The translations under genes were made by a program, and so were the position numbers. From Nitzschia sp. DOCU1 (lineage: Eukaryota > Bacillariophyta > Bacillariophyceae > Bacillariales > Bacillariaceae), in the NCBI GenBank assembly GCA_951394045.1, contig OX595993.1:992001-1056000 (forward strand): a DNA stretch of 64,000 nucleotides, read 5' to 3'. Shown one piece after another: positions 29,232 to 40,067 of this stretch (position 1 is the stretch's first letter; every line of letters starts with the position of its first letter). The notes beneath the pieces were generated by a model. It was given only the letters and a program-made list of their open reading frames with translations. It searched no databases and was not told the DNA's origin.

Positions 29232-31508
29232 CTATGATTGAGTATCGCCTATAGTGACATTGTTAGATTCGGAACTGAAAAATAACCCATAAAATTCGTC
29301 GAGGTCATCGAACAAGTCTACACTTTCAAAGCCTCGAGTTTTGACGTTCGCCACGTCCATCGGGTCTCTACGTACTAGATCGTGTACTTGGATAGAGCAC
29401 TCCCGATTGTCGCAGGACTTTAGTAGAGCCGCCCAATGTCGGCAGGATTGGAGAACGGAACGATCCCCAACAATGATCAAGCCGCGCCGTGCTCGAGTGA
29501 TTGCCACGCACAGCCGGCGGGCATCCCGCAAAAAACCGAGTTCCTGAATTGGGTTCGAACGGACCGTAGATATCACAACGACCTCTTTTTCTTGGCCTTG
29601 AAAGGAATCTACTGTTCCCACTGCCACTGACTGACCTTGAGGATTCAGGCACCGACTTGCCAACTCAGTTCGAATCAATTCTACTTGTTTCGCATATGGG
29701 CTAATCACCGCAACGTCGCCGGCCTTGACATCACCAGCACCGAGTATGTTGGAAACAATTTCACAAACCAGTCTCGCCTCTGTCGGATTGGATCTTCCAC
29801 CAAAATTATGGGCGACCTCAGCATCGCCAGAGCCAACGTTCACAAATGTCAGTGGCAGCGTCTGGCAAGGCCATGCAAAACCCTTCGGCAAAAGTTCGCT
29901 ATTCGAGCGTTCGATGACTTCGTCGGCACATTTCACCAGCCCCTTGTAAAAATAGTTGGATGGGTGTTCCAGCAAGGAGGGGTGCATACGATACTGGGTT
30001 TGCAAAGTGAAGAAGCCCACTCCAGCATTTTCGAGTCGAGCCATTGGAGATATACCTAGGGTATCCCGTAGCGCAGGAAGTGCAATTGTCGGCGGAAGTT
30101 GGCGGGTATCACCAACCATGACAACTTGATTGGCTTTGGCCGCCGCTAACGCGCATAGCAAAGCTGGTTCGGTCGTTTGGGCAGCTTCGTCAAGAACAAC
30201 AACATCGAACGTAGGTTCCGATCTATTACCATCTTCGATTTTGCCTTTGTTTTGTGTAAAAAGCTGATGTGCTCCAATGCAACTCGTCACCACCACTGGA
30301 GCCGACTGCATGATGAGCTCTTGCATGTCTATGATGCTCTGACGTAATTCAAACGCAGCCGCCGATCGGCTTTGCGAGTCGAGATTTTGGTCAATTAAGG
30401 TTCGCCGTAGCTGTGCCATCTGAGGTATCTTTTCCGCCATGGCCACGACAGTACGATGCTGGACGTTTGGTGAAACAGATGCAGGACGACCCAAGCGGAC
30501 TGCTGGAACACCCAGCTGGAGCAACGCTTCAAGAAGGACATCTGCTGCACCGTTGCTGTGGGCTACCGCAAGGACTCTGGGTAAAGACTTTTCTCGATTG
30601 CCAATACTTGCAAAGAGTTTCAAGACAACAGAGATAAGCATTGCTGCCACTCGCGTTTTACCGGTGCCGGCAGGCCCTCGAATCAATGACATGCTTCGTT
30701 GTAGCGCCCAGATAATTGAGGTCTCCTGCGATGGGTTTGGTTGAAACGGTGCCGCTTCTTTGGTCTCCTCGACCGCGGAACGGATATAATCTTCCAATCG
30801 GCCATCATTATATGCATCCCGGAAATGTAGAGGAACTTCCGAGGCCAATTCGTCCACGTCGCCAGCACTTTGAAAGGTGCGAGCAAGAAGCTCTGCGGCG
30901 GATCCAGCCAGCCCTTGTTCCAAGCGCCTCAAAGCCATCTTCTGCGCCTTTAGCGGAGTTTGCGGGGCTGCACGGTCCAGACGTACTTGATAGAACCCCA
31001 CTACCTTACGAGATTCCCAAAGCCCAGGCAACCACGCCGGTCCGACACCGAGAGTCATCCAATCCTTGCCGACATCCATAACCAAGCATTCCCGGGCAAT
31101 CGGATCAATATTGGGGACAATGGGTGTCAAAAGCAGAACATCTCCGCGGGAAAATTTGTCCCGAAAGGGTACTGGAGCATGAGGCTTCACTATCCGTACG
31201 ACTTTTTCTCCAAATAACTCCGTATCTGGCTCGGCAATGGCACCAAAGATGCTGATTCCACTTTCTTCAAGTCGTCGACGAGACCACGTTCGCCGCTGTT
31301 CCTGTAGTTCACGTGAAGTGTGTTGAAACTCAGATACCAAAACATCTTCAAAGTGAGTGGAATATCTCGATCTGTGGTCAGCCTTGTAGTTGTCACTGGA
31401 TCCATTTTTATTGACCGACGACGACTCGGCAAACGGAGGCTGGAAACCTTGGACCTTATTATCGAGGATGGTACATTCCCATAGAAGCAAGTATACGACC
31501 CAGTTCAT
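29232..31508 (-). CDS. UPF1/SMUBP2-like superfamily 1 helicase, probably plastid-targeted
   Basis: 758 residues, intronless. A signal-like start (MNWVVYLLLWECTILDNKVQGFQPPF) ends in a Phe-Pro context that recalls the ASAF-AP plastid motif of diatoms, though the Ala is Gly here. All SF1B motifs are present: I GPAGTGKTR (~280), II VVLDEAAQTTEP (DEAA), III VGDTRQLPPT, IV TQYRMHP, V GTVDSFQGQEKEVV, VI CVAITRARRGLIIVGD. This set matches the AAA_11/AAA_12 group (UPF1, IGHMBP2/SMUBP-2). The N-terminal ~250 residues include a beta-barrel-like stretch (SRGDVLLLTP...) typical of SMUBP2 1B domains. It unwinds nucleic acid 5'-3' in the family; target unknown. Confidence 0.92.
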   Translation of the reverse strand: MNWVVYLLLWECTILDNKVQGFQPPFAESSSVNKNGSSDNYKADHRSRYSTHFEDVLVSEFQHTSRELQEQRRTWSRRRLEESGISIFGAIAEPDTELFGEKVVRIVKPHAPVPFRDKFSRGDVLLLTPIVPNIDPIARECLVMDVGKDWMTLGVGPAWLPGLWESRKVVGFYQVRLDRAAPQTPLKAQKMALRRLEQGLAGSAAELLARTFQSAGDVDELASEVPLHFRDAYNDGRLEDYIRSAVEETKEAAPFQPNPSQETSIIWALQRSMSLIRGPAGTGKTRVAAMLISVVLKLFASIGNREKSLPRVLAVAHSNGAADVLLEALLQLGVPAVRLGRPASVSPNVQHRTVVAMAEKIPQMAQLRRTLIDQNLDSQSRSAAAFELRQSIIDMQELIMQSAPVVVTSCIGAHQLFTQNKGKIEDGNRSEPTFDVVVLDEAAQTTEPALLCALAAAKANQVVMVGDTRQLPPTIALPALRDTLGISPMARLENAGVGFFTLQTQYRMHPSLLEHPSNYFYKGLVKCADEVIERSNSELLPKGFAWPCQTLPLTFVNVGSGDAEVAHNFGGRSNPTEARLVCEIVSNILGAGDVKAGDVAVISPYAKQVELIRTELASRCLNPQGQSVAVGTVDSFQGQEKEVVVISTVRSNPIQELGFLRDARRLCVAITRARRGLIIVGDRSVLQSCRHWAALLKSCDNRECSIQVHDLVRRDPMDVANVKTRGFESVDLFDDLDEFYGLFFSSESNNVTIGDTQS

Positions 31509-32160
31509 TCTTTCGTCTAGCCCTACATCGTTAGCATAGATCCTGTGATGCGCTAGCTAACCTTACCCATTGAATGGCCGCAAGGAGAGTGATGTGGCGT
31601 CGGGCAATTCTTCATGGTCGGCACGAAAAATGGGGCGTGCTGGCGCTGATAGTAGCTGACGTCGATTTCCGACTCGACGGATTCAACTTGTGGCAGCTTC
31701 GTCCCCCACCATCATAAGCTAACCGTTGCGCCCTGTAGCAATAGTGAAGCTGCCGGAAGCTTATTTCATTAGTCTTACTTCCGGCGGTACTGAGGTATAC
31801 ATTCCTCTCTCCGGCTCTACCCTGCACTAGCATTGAAGCTCTAGCTTGAGTAGAGGGGAAAGGTATTGGTTGTCTGGCTCTTTAGTTGCGACCAACCTAC
31901 TCGTCTGTCACAGCACCCACGCCGAGGACGACCTGTCGTATGTCCTTTTGGAGTCCATATTAAAACACTGGAAGCTACTCCGGCAAGATTCGGAGGCTAT
32001 TTTTGTCTACCAGTTGCTTATAATAGTAAAATCTTCAATCTCTTTCCTTTAAGGATAAGTGATGCACAAGCGCTAGTACAACAAATGACTACTGCCGAGC
32101 AAGGTTCGAGAACGAAGCAGGATGCAGGATATCTTTAGCAATAGCAGATGACCACTCTCG
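31509..32160. other. Intergenic, nothing recognised
   Basis: Contains the promoter of the helicase and the 3' end of the next minus-strand gene. No domain in the short ORFs. Confidence 0.45.
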
Positions 32161-33285
32161 TCAAGTTAGAGTAGAGTGGCGCCTCGAGGCTCGAATTCCG
32201 CGAGTGTGCTTTTCTGCCTCTTCGAAATCCCCTCTAGCACGTTCCAGTGCCCGAGCCCGACTCGGCATGGCAGCCATTTCATAAAGTACAGCGACCGTTT
32301 CATCATCAAACCCGCCTTTCTGCCTTTGGTGATATTGTTCTAGGAAGACGCTCTTCCACGCCAAATGTTGTTCGTTCTCGACGTATGCAGCATTTATATG
32401 AGACTCAAGACCTCGGAAGCAAAATTTGTTCTTTTTTCCTGCCAAAATTCGCTCGTCCTCCAAAGCGGCGGATGCCAAGTCTGTAAGTAGCTGGGCCTTT
32501 TCCCGGATCAGGTTGTATTCGTCTTTCTGGAACCAAAGTTCCTCCGGATTCTCTGCGAGCTCTTTCGCAGGCTGGATTTCCTTTACAGAATTATTGCCAT
32601 CAAATGAGATGGATGTTCGTCGTCGAACAGGTCGACCCCCACTTCCAGGGAGGATATTCTCGACTTCCCCTGTGTAACTTATGGACGAACGCCTTGGAGC
32701 TCCCTCGTGCTTCAAACTAGACCGTCGACTTTGACGGTGAGGCAGTGGTTCGGGAGCAGCTTCACCGTAACCGTACTTGCCGGTATCAGAGGCGTCGTCT
32801 CCGTACCCATATTGGGCTGTGTCAGGAGTTGCATCGCCATAGCCGTATTTATCTGCATCAGGCGTTGCCTCGCCGTATCCGTATTTTTCTGTATCACTTG
32901 CGGCATTTCCATACCCGTACCTGGCAGTATCGGGGGCTTCCACACCATAGCCATACTTATCTGCGTCGGGAACCGCCTCGCCGTCTCCCCACTTATCAGG
33001 TAGGGCCTTCTCGTGTCCGTATTTGGCAGTATCAGGGGCTGCCTCGCCATAGCCGTACTGAGAAACGTCAGGAGCTGCCTCACCATAACCATATTTGTCT
33101 GTGCCAGGAACTGCCTCGCCATAGCCGTAATTGCATGACGCAGAGGCCTTCGTTATCATTGCCTTGCTGCTTGAACACTCAAGTCCAGCTACGCCCACTG
33201 ACTTCGAAACGGCCACCTCTGCTGGCTTATAGCCGTAGTATTGCAGTTCCTCAGAAGCGCCATCTTGATTGCCGTAGTCCACCAT
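32161..33285 (-). CDS. YGYGEAxPD repeat protein with a C-terminal W/RGLE/EQ domain, copy B
   Basis: 374 residues. From ~53 to ~185 lie about eleven 12-residue repeats of the type YGYGEAAPDTAK, some degenerate (YGHEKALPDK, WGDGEAVPDADK); each is 36 bp, so the array is a coding minisatellite. A basic linker with RRSSLKHE, RRSSISYTG and RRTSISFDG (R-R-x-S basophilic kinase sites) follows. Residues ~247-360 carry the domain shared with 26794-27396 and 45311-45937 (ELWFQKDEYNLIREK, CFRGLESHIN, SVFLEQYHQRQ). Tyr/Gly-rich repeats suggest a flexible or phase-separating region. Repeats of this kind occur in other diatom proteins as far as I recall. Function unknown. Confidence 0.88.
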   Translation of the reverse strand: MVDYGNQDGASEELQYYGYKPAEVAVSKSVGVAGLECSSSKAMITKASASCNYGYGEAVPGTDKYGYGEAAPDVSQYGYGEAAPDTAKYGHEKALPDKWGDGEAVPDADKYGYGVEAPDTARYGYGNAASDTEKYGYGEATPDADKYGYGDATPDTAQYGYGDDASDTGKYGYGEAAPEPLPHRQSRRSSLKHEGAPRRSSISYTGEVENILPGSGGRPVRRRTSISFDGNNSVKEIQPAKELAENPEELWFQKDEYNLIREKAQLLTDLASAALEDERILAGKKNKFCFRGLESHINAAYVENEQHLAWKSVFLEQYHQRQKGGFDDETVAVLYEMAAMPSRARALERARGDFEEAEKHTRGIRASRRHSTLT

Positions 33286-34118
33286 TTTACTTTATACTCG
33301 GGTGTCTCCAGTATCGAAAGATTGGAATAAGAGAAATTTGATCTTCTTCAGGCGGGGCTGTGCTTCGGAAACAGCTCGAGTTCTATTTGTTCCGCAATTA
33401 ATCTCGGTTCGTAAACAAACTTCTGTTGGTGGCCAACAGCTTCGTGTGCCTTTCTTGGAGCCCTGTGGGTGTGGCGGTATTCCGGCTTAGGATGCACTAG
33501 GCTGGAAATGGGCTTTCCAGGCCGCAAAATCGGACACTGCTCGCAGCTTTGCTGGTAGGGCCTTTCTCCTTGGCATGGACAGGACATGCAGACGAATGTT
33601 CACATGACATATTTATTTACGATACAAACAAATATATCAGAGAGCATTGGCTTCTCCATGCCCAACCCGAAGTCGTGGAAATAGGCGTTGTTCCACAGCA
33701 TAGGCTCTTACACCGCTATTATGAAATCACAGTTCTAATGACCCATCAAAATGTCGTGGGGCACTACTGAGTGAGCGAGACTAGAACGACATGGACAAAA
33801 TATTATGGCCCTGGAGTTCGTAAAGAAACCGAAGGCATCGTGTTCGTCGATTTTGTTTAGGGCCTAATCACCTCTTAGGTGGGACATGCAGCAAATGGAT
33901 AGGATAGTACATACCTTGTTTTTCAATCGCTCGCTAGAACCACCAAACCAGATCTACTCAGTACCCGTTTTCTCAAAGATGATGGTTGTTCTTTCTAAAA
34001 CCTAGCTAGAGATCTACTCGAATAAGTTGGGAGCAAGCAGACGACTAGCTGCTAGAATTGATATCAAGTAGTAGTGCTGCCTATTGTAAACTCGTTTCTT
34101 GTTGGAGAAGTATCGTAG
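33286..34118. other. Intergenic, left flank of Gypsy-2
   Basis: No gene supported. Ends with the GTAG target site (34115-34118). Confidence 0.45.
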
Positions 34119-34566
34119 TGCAGTACACTAGAATACCCCTCTAGACCTAACAAGTAGTTAGAACGTTAGAACGTTGTAACATTGCAACGTTAGAATGTTC
34201 GAACGATGAGTACACACAATGGCCTACGTGTAGTACCAACATACCTTAGATATATACCTGCTGACGTCGACTTGGTCGAACGCCCGTGGACGCACGGACG
34301 GACGGGCAAGGCCGGCGCGGCTGACGAGCAATGACGGCGAGCGCAGCGAGCCGTCGACGTCTACTACTGGACTAGAAGTTCCAACGGTATCTAGCTATAG
34401 ACCTTGAAGAGATCCGAGAAGCTAGATCGGTGGGAGTCGCATCCAACGCATACGGGATGCGTTGAGGAAAGACTCCGGTGGTCTAGGAGCGATAGAATCA
34501 GCGATAACTTTAGATCACACAATTATTTCCACTACAACTTTTTCATCGTACTTTCAGCGTAGTGCA
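34119..34566 (+). repeat. Gypsy-2 5' LTR
   Basis: Begins TGCAGTACACTAG and ends GTAGTGCA; the terminal words match Gypsy-1. Near its start is a cluster of AACGTT palindromes (34160-34200). Confidence 0.95.
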
Positions 34567-34603
34567 CAGTGTTAACACTCCACGTTACACGCGTGAGCTA
34601 AAG

Positions 34604-35777
34604 ATGAAGATTGCAAACAGCATCCCGAAGAAGACTGCTGCCGAGAAGCAGGGTTTCAAATCAGCACCGGTCAGTATCGAAAGACCCGAGCCGAAGGAGC
34701 TCAAAGATGGGGCGTACAGTCAATATGACTTGCGTATCGACCCAAAAGACAAAAAATCGTTGACGCGACGAGTCAAACAACCGCATTTCACGGAAGGAAC
34801 ACCCGAAGAGTGGTTCCTTTTCCTCATCGGACTTAAGGATGTGATCGCGGGACAGGACCTAACTACGGGACCTCAGAAATTTGCGTTAACACGCAATCTG
34901 CTGAAAGGCCAGGTATTGGCTGCGTTCAACGCGAAGGCCTCGGAACTCGAAGCCGAAACTCCTGAGAGTTTTGAGAAAAGTTTGCACGCGGTTACAGCGT
35001 ATGTTCTCCGAAAACGCGCGGTGCAACTTCAAAAGCGCTATATGCGTCGGATCTGCCGAAAGCCCCCGACGATGACAATGAAGGCGTATGTGGCTCGGCT
35101 CCGCGAGCTAAACGAGTACCTCGCGCTATTCGACGAGAAAGGCGAGAAAAACAAAATTCCCGACGACGAGCTCATGGAGAATTGCGAGTTTGGAATCCCC
35201 GCCAAGTGGCGCAAAGAGATGATCCTACAGGGATTCGAGCCCGTGGACCACACGGTTCAAGACTTGCTGCGAACGGCTGGAAGCTACCGAGGAGATCAAT
35301 GAAGCCCTCAGCAAGAAGGCAGACAACAACGGCAAGTCGAATGACGAAAAACCCATGAAGAGGAAGCGCGGAGGCCCGAGAGCAGGAACCGACGGTAAGG
35401 CCAAGTATGATTGTCTTTATCATGGCGCTAACAACACCCATGCTACCCATGATTGCCTTATTTTAAAGGATCAAGCAAAGAAGATGGCGGCTGCCCATTC
35501 GAACGTCGCAGGTCGTTTCAAAAAGGCCCGCTTCGAAAACAAAACTTGGCGCCGCAGCGACAGCGATGGCGATGGCGAAAAGAAAAAGAAAAGAGGCGAG
35601 CTTCATGCCTACATCAAGTCGATGGTCGAGAACGCGGTCAAACAATCTGCGAAGAAGCGCAAGGCCGAAGACCCTCCTTCGATGGATAATTTCAATTACG
35701 ATATGGATGATCTCAACGGCATCGACTTCAACAAACTCAGTGTCAGCAGCAGCGACAGCGACACCGAAATGAATTGA
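34604..35777 (+). pseudogene. gag: Gag of Gypsy-2, frameshifted
   Basis: Starts at ATG 34604 with the same spacing to the LTR as Gypsy-1. The capsid-like part (GTPEEWFLFLIGLKD, QLQKRYMRRICRKPPTMT, EFGIPAKWRKEMILQGFEPV) reads to about 35260. Compared with Gypsy-1, about 8 bp between DHT and CERLE are missing, which shifts the frame and stops it at 35300-35302. The second half (35265-35777) holds the basic region and a Cys/His knuckle (C-L-Y-H...H-A-T-H-D-C) and ends in UGA 35775-35777. The downstream pol frame is open directly behind that UGA. Confidence 0.9.
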
Positions 35778-38700
35778 CGGTGCGAGCCGGTTACTACGTG
35801 TGAATACAATAATATTAATAGTGACAAATTGAACGATTACACTAGTTTTGTCCATAGGGACGATGCCCAATATATGGAATCATTTTACAATAGCAATGGC
35901 GTCTCAAGCGTAACACCAAATTTGCAAAATTCACACGCAGGGCAATCTCGAAGTTTCAGCTCTCTCGATGCATGTCTGGCGGAAGCACAGCGCGAGCGCG
36001 AGCTTTATTTATTGAACACGATTCAAGGTAGTCGAACTGTAGGCTCAAACAAACGACAAAAATCCAGTCATCTAGTACCGATCACATTTGCACGTGTTAA
36101 CCAACGCGGCGGACGTCGGCAACAAGTAGTAACCGTCAAGGCACTTCTTGACTCTGGCGGTAGTGGCTGTCTCTGGAAGAAGAGCAGTGCTAGCAAACTA
36201 AAAATAAAGACCCAAAAAGCGACTACTGTATTCACGACTATGAGCGGTAGTTATAAGTGTACTGAACGCGTGACCACGCAACTCAGTCTACCAGAACTAC
36301 ACGACGATCGATTGATCGAGTGGGACTTTCACCTAGCAGATGATCTAGGTAACTACGATATGATTATAGGCAGAGACCTCATGCAAGAGCTAGGTCTAGT
36401 GATCGACTTCAAAGCTATGGAAGTAGAATGGGACGATGCACGTATGCCAATGAAAGAAATAGATGCGACGACAGCGACGTCGTATCATGTACATGAACGC
36501 GGACACGTCGATGAGATGTCGGACCGCGTCAAGGAAATTCTCGACGCCAAGTACGAGAAAGCCGATGCACGTAGCATTGCTAGGGAGCAAACTCACCTTA
36601 GTAAGGATGAGCAGAGTAAGCTAGAACAGCTACTGACAAAATACCAGACCCTATTCGATGGTACCCTCGGCCGATGGCGTGGGGCCCCCTATGATATTGA
36701 ACTAGTAGAAGGTGCAAAGCCGTACCATGCTAGAGCGTACCCTGTACCAAAGGCGTATGAGCGCACTCTCCGCGATGACGTCGAACGACTCTGTCAAGTC
36801 GGAGTACTCAAAAAGGTGAACCGCTCCGAATGGGGTGCGCCCACCTTTATCATCCCCAAAAAGGATGAAACAGTTCGATTCATCAACGATTTTAGAGAAT
36901 TGAACAAACGGATTAAACGCAAGCCGTATCCAATCCCGAAGATTCAGGACTTACTGATGAAGCTAGAAGGCTTTCAGTACGCGACGAGTCTCGACCTCAA
37001 CATGGGCTACTATCACATAGAGCTAAGTCCAGATAGTAAGGGAGGTCCAGTGTAGTTTAGTTGGCACATGGTAAGCTAACTGTGGAGAGGCGCCGGGTTC
37101 GGTTCCCGGCATAGGGCCTTGTCTTTCCCAAATTGCGTTACGCCGGTTGAGCCGGGTGTGTCGGCTTCGTAACTTTCCCCCTCTGTTGTTCCCTTCCCTG
37201 GGTTGAGGGGTTTTTCGTGCGGGGCTTATCTCCATGTCGTTTCGGAGGTGCTAAGCAACACGAGTGCGCGCGCTCTTTCGCGGGTGCCCGCGCCGGGTAT
37301 GTATGTCTGATGAGCGGCGGGCGGGTGCCACCCGTCCGTTGTGATTCAGGGGGCTGGACTAGCATAACTAGGTAGCTCATTTCCAACATCTAATCGGTTA
37401 ACAAATAGGCTTGGGTTTTTTTTTTAAGTCCAGATAGTAAGAAGCTATGTACTATCGTACTACCTTGGGGTAAGTACGAGATGCAACGCTTGCCGATGGG
37501 ACTCTCGAATAGTCCTGACATTTTCCAAGAGAAAATGGGCACCCTCTTTGAAGATCTAGAGTACGTACGAGTGTACATCGACGATCTACTAGAACTAACT
37601 AAAGGCGATTTGGATGACCACCTAGAGAAACTAGAAGTCATTTTCAAACATCTAAAAGACACCGACCTCAAGGTGAACGCCCGGAAGTCCTTTTTCGCCC
37701 GCGGCGAACTGGAATACCTTGGGTACTGGATAACGCGAGATGGAATCCAACCAGTCGCAAAGAGAGTAGAGGCTATTCATGCCATGAAGGCACCTACTAA
37801 TAAACGCGAGCTCCGCAAATTCATAGGCGTAGTTAACTACTATCGCGACATGTGGATTCGCCGCTCTGAAGTTCTAGCCCCTCTGAGTGCGCTAACTTCT
37901 AAAGAAGCCGAATGGCAATGGGGTCCGGTCGAGCAGAATGCCTTCGACACGATGAAACGAAATATAAGTAAGCAGACACTACTAACATACCCCGATTTCA
38001 ACATACCATTCGAAATACACACCGATGCTAGTCATACTCAGCTAGGTGCAGTGTTATCGCAACGCGGGAAACCGATTGCGTTCTATAGTCGAAAATTGAA
38101 CCCGGCGCAAACGCGCTATACTACGACGGAACAAGAGCTTTTAGCTATCGTCGAAACACTTAAGGAATTTCGCAATATCCTTTTGGGACAGCGAATCAGA
38201 GTCTTCACAGACCATAAAAATCTTACGTATAAAGAATTTAATACGGAGCACGTCATGCGTTGGCGCCTCTTAATCGAGGAGTTTGGCCCCGAACTCGTCT
38301 ATATCAAGGGCGAACACAACGTCGTTGCGGACGCGCTTAGTCGACTCGATCTCGACGATAGAGCTTTCCTCGAATCTCACTTAAATGAGTTTTTGGCGGG
38401 CGACGAATTACCGCGCGATGCATTCCCCCTCACTTACAAGAATATAGCGTGCATGCAGAACGCCGACCGCGCCTTATTAGCTAAAGTACGTACAAACCCG
38501 CGATATTCAGTCAAAGTCTATCGTGGGGGCGGCAAGAAGCGAGAACTAATAGTACGCGAGGACAAGATTGTTCTCCCAACGAGTCTCCAGAAACGGTGTG
38601 TCAAGTGGTATCATGAGATGCTCTGTCACCCGGGAGAAACGCGTACCGAACAAACGATTTGACAACACTTCTACTGGAAGAACATCCGCGGCGATGTCGA

Positions 38701-39589
38701 GCGGATCTGCAAGTCCTGTCCGACCTGTCAGCTGATGAAGCGAAAGACAATCAAGTACGGGCATCTTCCACCCAAGGCGGCAGAAATAGACCCTTGGGAT
38801 ACGCTATGTGTCGACCTGATAGGTCCATATAAGATAAAACAACTAGGTAGTAAAAAGACACTACAACTATGGTGTCTCACTATGATAGATCCCGCAACCG
38901 GATGGTTCGAGATGGTACGTATAGCAAATAAAGAAGCCTTTTCGATAGCCAGTGCGGCCGAAATGGCGTGGTTTACGAGATACCCGTGGCCACAAAAGAT
39001 CATTTATGACCGCGGAACTGAATTCATGGGAGAATTCCGAAGAATGGTGCGCGAAGACTACGGCGTAATGACCAAGCCAATTACAGCGCGAAACCCGCAG
39101 GCTAATTCAATTATCGAGCGAGTTCACCAAACCATAGGGAACATGATTTGCACTTTCGAGTTGCAAAACTCCGAAGACACGGAGTCACTGGACGGAGTCC
39201 TTGCAGCCACTATGTTCGCAGTACGCGCAACGTATCACACAACAATGCAAGCAATGCCATCACAGCTGGTGTTTGGCCGCGATGCTATTCTCAACACCCG
39301 GTTCAAAGCTAACTGGAAATTAATTAAGGAACGAAAACAATCTCGTATTATCCTAAATAACGAAGCAGAAAACAAGACGCGAAGAGTTTACCGGTATCGC
39401 GTAGGACAGAAGGTAATGGTCCGCAATGAACAATCCCGCAAGTATGGGACAAATCCGTATAGCGGTCCGTATGAGATCGTGTACATTAATGACAATGGCT
39501 CTATTCGCATCAGGAAAGGAGCAGTACAACAAACATACAATATCCGGAATCTGCATCCGTATGAAGAACGCGATGCTGCTGACGAGTGA
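35778..39589 (+). pseudogene. pol: Pol of Gypsy-2, split by a SINE and a nonsense codon
   Basis: The frame is open from the codon after the gag UGA and has no ATG for the first 32 codons, unlike Gypsy-1. Protease has LLDSGGSGC in place of the DTGA of Gypsy-1, a substitution at the catalytic loop. RT begins normally (LDLNMGYYHIELSPD) and is cut at 37040 by the SINE; it resumes after 37441 (KLCTIVLPWGKYEMQ) with YIDD intact. RNase H (HTDASHTQLG) follows. A TGA at 38660 breaks the integrase zinc region; the DDE core (CVDLIGPY, YDRGTEF, NSIIERVHQTI) is otherwise intact, to ...NLHPYEERDAADE. Confidence 0.92.
37025..37441 (+). mobile_element. tRNA-derived SINE nested in Gypsy-2, with 16-bp target duplication
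   Basis: The body is 37041-37425 (385 bp), flanked by AAGTCCAGATAGTAAG on both sides (37025-37040 and 37426-37441). The 5' end is tRNA-like: an A box TAGTTTAGTTGG (37053-37064) and a B box GGTTCGGTTCC (37096-37106) inside a perfect T-arm hairpin GCCGGG-TTCGGTT-CCCGGC (37092-37110). A unique body follows and the 3' end is a run of ten T (37416-37425). There is no ORF. Long target duplications point to LINE-type target-primed insertion. The T-run instead of an A-tail places it with T-tailed SINEs. Confidence 0.92.
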
Positions 39590-39610
39590 GCTCTTAGAAG
39601 CCCTTGTCAT

Positions 39611-39619
39611 GGGGGCGCA
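39611..39619 (+). other. Polypurine tract of Gypsy-2
   Basis: GGGGGCGCA just before the 3' LTR, at the same relative place as in Gypsy-1, after GTCAT. Confidence 0.6.
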
Positions 39620-40067
39620 TGCAGTACACTAGAATACCCCTCTAGACCTAACAAGTAGTTAGAACGTTAGAACGTTGTAACATTGCAACGTTAGAATGTT
39701 CGAACGATGAGTACACACAATGGCCTACGTGTAGTACCAACATACCTTAGATATATACCTGCTGACGTGGACTTGGTCGAACGCCCGTGGACGCACGGAC
39801 GGACGGGCAAGGCCGGCGCGGCTGACGAGCAATGACGGCGAGCGCAGCGAGCCGTCGACGTCTACTACTGGACTAGAAGTTCCAACGGTATCTAGCTATA
39901 GACCTTGAAGAGATCCGAGAAGCTAGATCGGTGGGAGTCGCATCCAACGCATACGGGATGCGTTGAGGAAAGACTCCGGTGGTCTAGGAGTGATAGAATC
40001 AGCGATAACTTTAGATCACACAATTATTTCCACTACAACTTTTTCATCGTACTTTCAGCGTAGTGCA
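39620..40067 (+). repeat. Gypsy-2 3' LTR
   Basis: 448 bp, two differences from the 5' LTR by eye. Followed by the GTAG target duplication. Confidence 0.95.

Larger units (their letters stand above)
34119..40067 (+). mobile_element. Inactivated Ty3/gypsy LTR retrotransposon (Gypsy-2) with nested SINE
   Basis: 448-bp LTRs at 34119-34566 and 39620-40067 differ at two positions by eye (about 34269/39770 and 34471/39972). Target duplication is GTAG (34115-34118 and 40068-40071). Coding capacity parallels Gypsy-1 but is broken three times: an ~8-bp net loss in gag near 35260-35270, a SINE inserted in the RT region (37041-37425), and a CGA-to-TGA-type nonsense codon at 38660-38662 in the integrase zinc region. 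LTRs are unrelated in sequence to Gypsy-1 over most of their length, so it is a different subfamily. Confidence 0.95.

Noticed and set aside
32707..33341. Antisense ORFs opposite the YGYGEA repeats
   Set aside because: Open only because the 36-bp repeat has no stops in these frames; His/Arg/Leu-rich shadow peptides.
37041..37110. A tRNA gene in Gypsy-2
   Set aside because: A and B boxes are present, but no acceptor stem pairs, and the unit continues for 300 bp to a T-run with flanking target duplications, so it is a SINE head.
37138..37389. 83-codon minus ORF within the SINE
   Set aside because: No similarity to any mobile-element protein, and SINEs are non-coding.
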